Positions 6,197 to 9,281 of a stretch of 9,281 bases of DNA are shown here, one piece after another (position 1 is the first letter of the stretch; every line of letters begins with the position of its first letter). The stretch lies in contig JAFNGM010000134.1 of assembly GCA_017885225.1 (NCBI GenBank), forward strand, positions 773 to 10,053, given 5' to 3'. Both the position numbers and the translations under genes were made by a program. The notes under the pieces were generated by a model. It was not told the DNA's origin, ran no database searches, and saw only the letters and a program-made list of their open reading frames with translations. Origin of the DNA: Syntrophaceae bacterium. GTDB taxonomy: Bacteria > Desulfobacterota > Syntrophia > Syntrophales > UBA2185.

Positions 6197-9100
6197 TTAT
6201 GAAAGTGTTGCCAGTTCTCTCTCATATTTTTCGACCCAGCCTTCTGCACCGCATTCCCTGAAGAGGTCGATGGCCTTCATCAGTTGCTCCTTGGCTTCTT
6301 GAATGTCACCCTTCTTCTTGAACCAGTCGGCATAGAGGGCGTGGTCTTTTGCCAGTTGCCAAGGTACGGCATGCATTGTGTCAAAGTCAATGGATTGCCG
6401 GATCCATGTTTCTGCTTCCTGCATATGGTGATCATCAATGTGTAGAAAGATTTCCCCAATGCAACGTGATGCAAAGGATTTACTCATCGCAAGTCTATTC
6501 TTTTCATTCGCTTTAATCAATTCATCCAGCTTATGGATATCAATGTCAGGTTCACCATTTAAAATCCTATTGTTTTTCACCCATAGTTTCTGACAATTGA
6601 GCCAGGAAGGGAAGAATCTTGCATCTTCCAAGATTGAAACAAATTGCTGATGATACTTTTTCGCCTTGTCGTAATTTCCCATGTCATGATATGTCCATCC
6701 TAAATATCCAGCTGCATAGGCTCCCCAACTAGATATCGCTGCTTTCTCATAATATATCAGTGCCTCCAGGAGATACTTCTCCGCATCATCTAAGTAGCCT
6801 TTATAATAACAAGACACTCCATAATGAGTATATGAAGACTGCTTTGCCAGTATATCTCCGCTCTCTGTTGCTGCCTGCAATGCCTCTGTGCTTACCTGTA
6901 ATGCCGGATCGGTCTTGCCCTCAAGATAATAATTCATCGCAATAGCACTCTTTGAAAAGGATATTCCTATAAGGTTATTTGCCATAAGACTCAAATCAAG
7001 CGACTTTTTTAAACACTCCAGGCTCTCTTTAAATTGGTAATCGAAACACATGGCGCAACCCAGCTGGTAGTTACCAATCCACAGAGCAAGAAAATCTCCT
7101 ACCTTTGTGGATATGTCGAAAACATTCTTTAAATAGGCGACTCCTTTGGAGAAATCTTCCTCTACCATAATGTTGTGGAGGCCTATGGCCGTGTATATGC
7201 CGGGCAGCCTTTTCTCATAATTAAGATTCACTGCTAAATCGACAATGGGCTCAACTGCTTCTTTTGCTTCTATGGTATAGTTCAAACTAAGATAATATGC
7301 AGAAAGCACTACCCTGGTATCAATGATCTTCTTTTGGATATGTTCCGTCTGAGGCAGTTTTTCCAAACAGGCAATGCTCTGTTTCGCATACTCAATGGCA
7401 TCCCTGTATGACCCCGCTTTATGGTATTTTTTGGCTTCCAGCCTCGCATACTCCGCACCTTTCTCGTAATTCTCACTGGCGGTGCAATGGCCAGAGAGAA
7501 CTCCATAATGATAGCAGATATCGTCTTTGTAGATTTCTTCTATGGTTGTGGCGATCTTTTCGTGGAGCTGCTTTTTCTTTTTCGTCAGGATGGACTCGTA
7601 GGCGACCTCTCTCGTGAGGGCGTGCTTGAATATGTATGTGGATTGAGGGTAGATGCCTCTTTCATAGAGAAGTTCGGAATCCTTCAGGGTGGAGAGGTGA
7701 GAGAGGAGTTCCTGTTCAGGAAGGTCAGTCACTTTCTTCAGTAGCTCGTGACTGAACTCTCTCTCAATGACGGAGCCTGTTTTCAGAACTTCTCGTGCCC
7801 CCTCGGGAAGTTTATCAATCCGGGCCATGATCACCTCCTGGATGGTGGAGGGGATGGAAACGGACTTGATGTCCTGGATGAGCGTGACTGCTCCGTTCCT
7901 GCACTCGATGATCTTTAAGTCCTTCAGGGATTTGATAAATTCCTCAATGAAGAAAGGAATCCCCTCTGCCTTCTGTAGAATCAAGTCTTCTAAATTTCGA
8001 TCTATGTCTCTGGTGGCAAGAACATGCTCGATCATGGCGAGGCATTCACGGTTGGAAAGCCTGTTCAATGTTACCTGGCTATGATAGGAGCGGCTTCCCC
8101 AGGTATGAATGAACTCTGGCCGGTAGGTGAAGATGAGGAATACCCTGGCTCCCGGTATGCTCTCCAAAAGTTCCTTTAAAGCATCTTCAGAGCTCCGGTC
8201 CATCCAGTGGAGGTCCTCGATGGCCATGATGACATGTCTCAGCTCCGCACCCTTGAGCGTGATCCGTTTCAATGCTTCCAGGGTTCTGTCTTTCCTCGCC
8301 TCGGGGCTCATTTGAATCTTTTCTATGCCACTGTCTTTGACGGAGAGGAGTTCTAATATGTACGGTAGTGTGGTTCCTTCATCAATGTTCAGTGCCTTGA
8401 GAAACCTCGTGACCTTTTGATGGACATCCTCATCGGTATCCGTATCCTGGATATCAAAGTTAGCTCGAAGGACATCCACGATAGGATGGTAGGCAATGTT
8501 CCTGCTGTAGGAGAGGCATCGACCTTCAAGGAAAGTAACATCCTCATTCGTGACAGCTTTTCGGAATTCATAGAGAAGCCTCGACTTTCCAATCCCTGCC
8601 TCGGAGATGATGGAGATGGCCTGGCCTCTGCCTTCCTTCGAGCGTTCATAACCGTCAAGAAGAAGTTCAAGCTCCCGCTGTCTCCCTACAAATGGAGTGA
8701 GTCCTCTCTCAGCACTCACATCAAATCTCGTTCTACGAGTGCTCGGGGCGATGACTTGGTAGACTTTAAGAGATTTCTCCTTGCCCTTGATTTCTTTCTC
8801 TCCTAACGCCTCAAACCGGAAGTATCCTTCCGTGAGGGTGAAGGTATCCTCCGTCACATAGGTGGTGCCGGGCTCCGCCAACTGTTCCATCCGTGCAGCC
8901 AGGTTCACCGTATCCCCTACAGCCTTGAACTCAACACGGAGGTCATTCCCCAATGTTCCCACCACAACGGGGCCTGTATGGATGCCGATTCGCATCTGGA
9001 TGGGGGGGAGATCGCCTTTCTCCCGTTTGACTTTCTCATTGAAGCGGGTCATCTCCCGGTGAATGGACATGGCAGATCTCAATGCCCTCTGGGGTGCATC

Positions 9101-9281
9101 TTCTAATGCAATGGGAGCACCAAACAGAGCCATTACCCCGTCTCCTGTCATTTCATTCACCGTTCCCTCGTAGGCGTGTACTCGGTGAATGAGGATCTCA
9201 TACACCTCATCCATCATGGCATACATGGCTTCGGGGCCAAGTTTCTCTGAGAGGGGGGTAAAGCCCTTCATGTCGCAGAAC
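6197..9281 (-). CDS. Class III adenylate/guanylate cyclase - AAA ATPase - TPR signalling protein (5' partial)
   Basis: The frame is open to the window edge: three codons (Phe-Cys-Asp) precede the first visible Met, so the true start lies outside. Numbering from that Met (1024 residues to the stop), the cyclase domain covers about 1-175. The catalytic metal Asp is in FCDMKGF at the edge, the second is D44 in TGDGVM, and the transition-state pair is N123/R127 in VNLAAR. The base-selecting positions read E40 and K116, neither the adenylate pair (Lys/Asp) nor the usual guanylate pair. An AAA_16-type ATPase follows, with Walker A SEAGIGKS (223-230) and Walker B VIMAIEDLHWMD (347-358). The last ~450 residues are helical TPR-like repeats. 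The architecture recalls mammalian soluble adenylyl cyclase and large bacterial regulators that often begin with a zinc ribbon, which would be outside. It is probably cytoplasmic and first in the operon within view. Confidence 0.92.
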   Translation of the reverse strand, partial: FCDMKGFTPLSEKLGPEAMYAMMDEVYEILIHRVHAYEGTVNEMTGDGVMALFGAPIALEDAPQRALRSAMSIHREMTRFNEKVKREKGDLPPIQMRIGIHTGPVVVGTLGNDLRVEFKAVGDTVNLAARMEQLAEPGTTYVTEDTFTLTEGYFRFEALGEKEIKGKEKSLKVYQVIAPSTRRTRFDVSAERGLTPFVGRQRELELLLDGYERSKEGRGQAISIISEAGIGKSRLLYEFRKAVTNEDVTFLEGRCLSYSRNIAYHPIVDVLRANFDIQDTDTDEDVHQKVTRFLKALNIDEGTTLPYILELLSVKDSGIEKIQMSPEARKDRTLEALKRITLKGAELRHVIMAIEDLHWMDRSSEDALKELLESIPGARVFLIFTYRPEFIHTWGSRSYHSQVTLNRLSNRECLAMIEHVLATRDIDRNLEDLILQKAEGIPFFIEEFIKSLKDLKIIECRNGAVTLIQDIKSVSIPSTIQEVIMARIDKLPEGAREVLKTGSVIEREFSHELLKKVTDLPEQELLSHLSTLKDSELLYERGIYPQSTYIFKHALTREVAYESILTKKKKQLHEKIATTIEEIYKDDICYHYGVLSGHCTASENYEKGAEYARLEAKKYHKAGSYRDAIEYAKQSIACLEKLPQTEHIQKKIIDTRVVLSAYYLSLNYTIEAKEAVEPIVDLAVNLNYEKRLPGIYTAIGLHNIMVEEDFSKGVAYLKNVFDISTKVGDFLALWIGNYQLGCAMCFDYQFKESLECLKKSLDLSLMANNLIGISFSKSAIAMNYYLEGKTDPALQVSTEALQAATESGDILAKQSSYTHYGVSCYYKGYLDDAEKYLLEALIYYEKAAISSWGAYAAGYLGWTYHDMGNYDKAKKYHQQFVSILEDARFFPSWLNCQKLWVKNNRILNGEPDIDIHKLDELIKANEKNRLAMSKSFASRCIGEIFLHIDDHHMQEAETWIRQSIDFDTMHAVPWQLAKDHALYADWFKKKGDIQEAKEQLMKAIDLFRECGAEGWVEKYERELATLS

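Noticed and set aside
8417..8806. 129-codon plus-strand frame opposite the cyclase/ATPase gene
   Set aside because: It is antisense to the ATPase region that carries Walker A and nearby conserved sequence, with no sign of independent coding.

Overview
The window looks like chromosomal DNA of an anaerobic bacterium, most likely a deltaproteobacterium (Desulfobacterota). This rests on family content: a multi-cluster iron-sulfur protein, a HypA-like protein, a cyclase/AAA/TPR regulator, and a repeat with a GGGGACGGTTCTC core of the kind I associate with REP elements. It is an inference; no rRNA or other marker gene is present.

Layout. (1) Positions 1-713 are the end of an integron-type cassette array read on the minus strand. 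A GNAT acetyltransferase gene is followed by a 60-bp attC-like site, then by the start of a second cassette with its own promoter and the first 12 codons of a ribbon-helix-helix antitoxin-like gene. The gene cassette can be delimited to the base (122-712), because the six bases at its 5' end regenerate the exact complement of its own attC outer site. No integrase gene is present. (2) Positions 714-1349 are AT-rich and carry no convincing gene. They hold three palindromes, a candidate sigma-70 promoter, and a 100-bp REPIN-like element (two inverted 27-bp arms) ending 50 bp before the next gene. (3) Positions 1350-4325 (+) encode a complete 991-residue M16C metallopeptidase of the PreP/Cym1 type. 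(4) Positions 4326-4661 separate convergent genes and hold only weak hairpins. (5) Positions 4662-9281 (-) are a likely three-gene operon. In transcription order these are a class III cyclase/AAA ATPase/TPR regulator (5' end outside the window), a HypA-like zinc protein lacking the N-terminal Met-His-Glu nickel motif, and a 353-residue Fe-S protein with a winged-helix-like N-terminus, an unusual seven-cysteine cluster and two ferredoxin motifs.

How the parts may work together. The operon joins a signalling ATPase, a metallochaperone-like protein and a polyferredoxin, suggesting redox or metalloenzyme-related control. That is inference, since no hydrogenase gene is visible. The peptidase is probably a cytoplasmic oligopeptide-degrading enzyme unrelated to that operon. 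The cassette region is accessory DNA inserted beside otherwise ordinary chromosomal genes.
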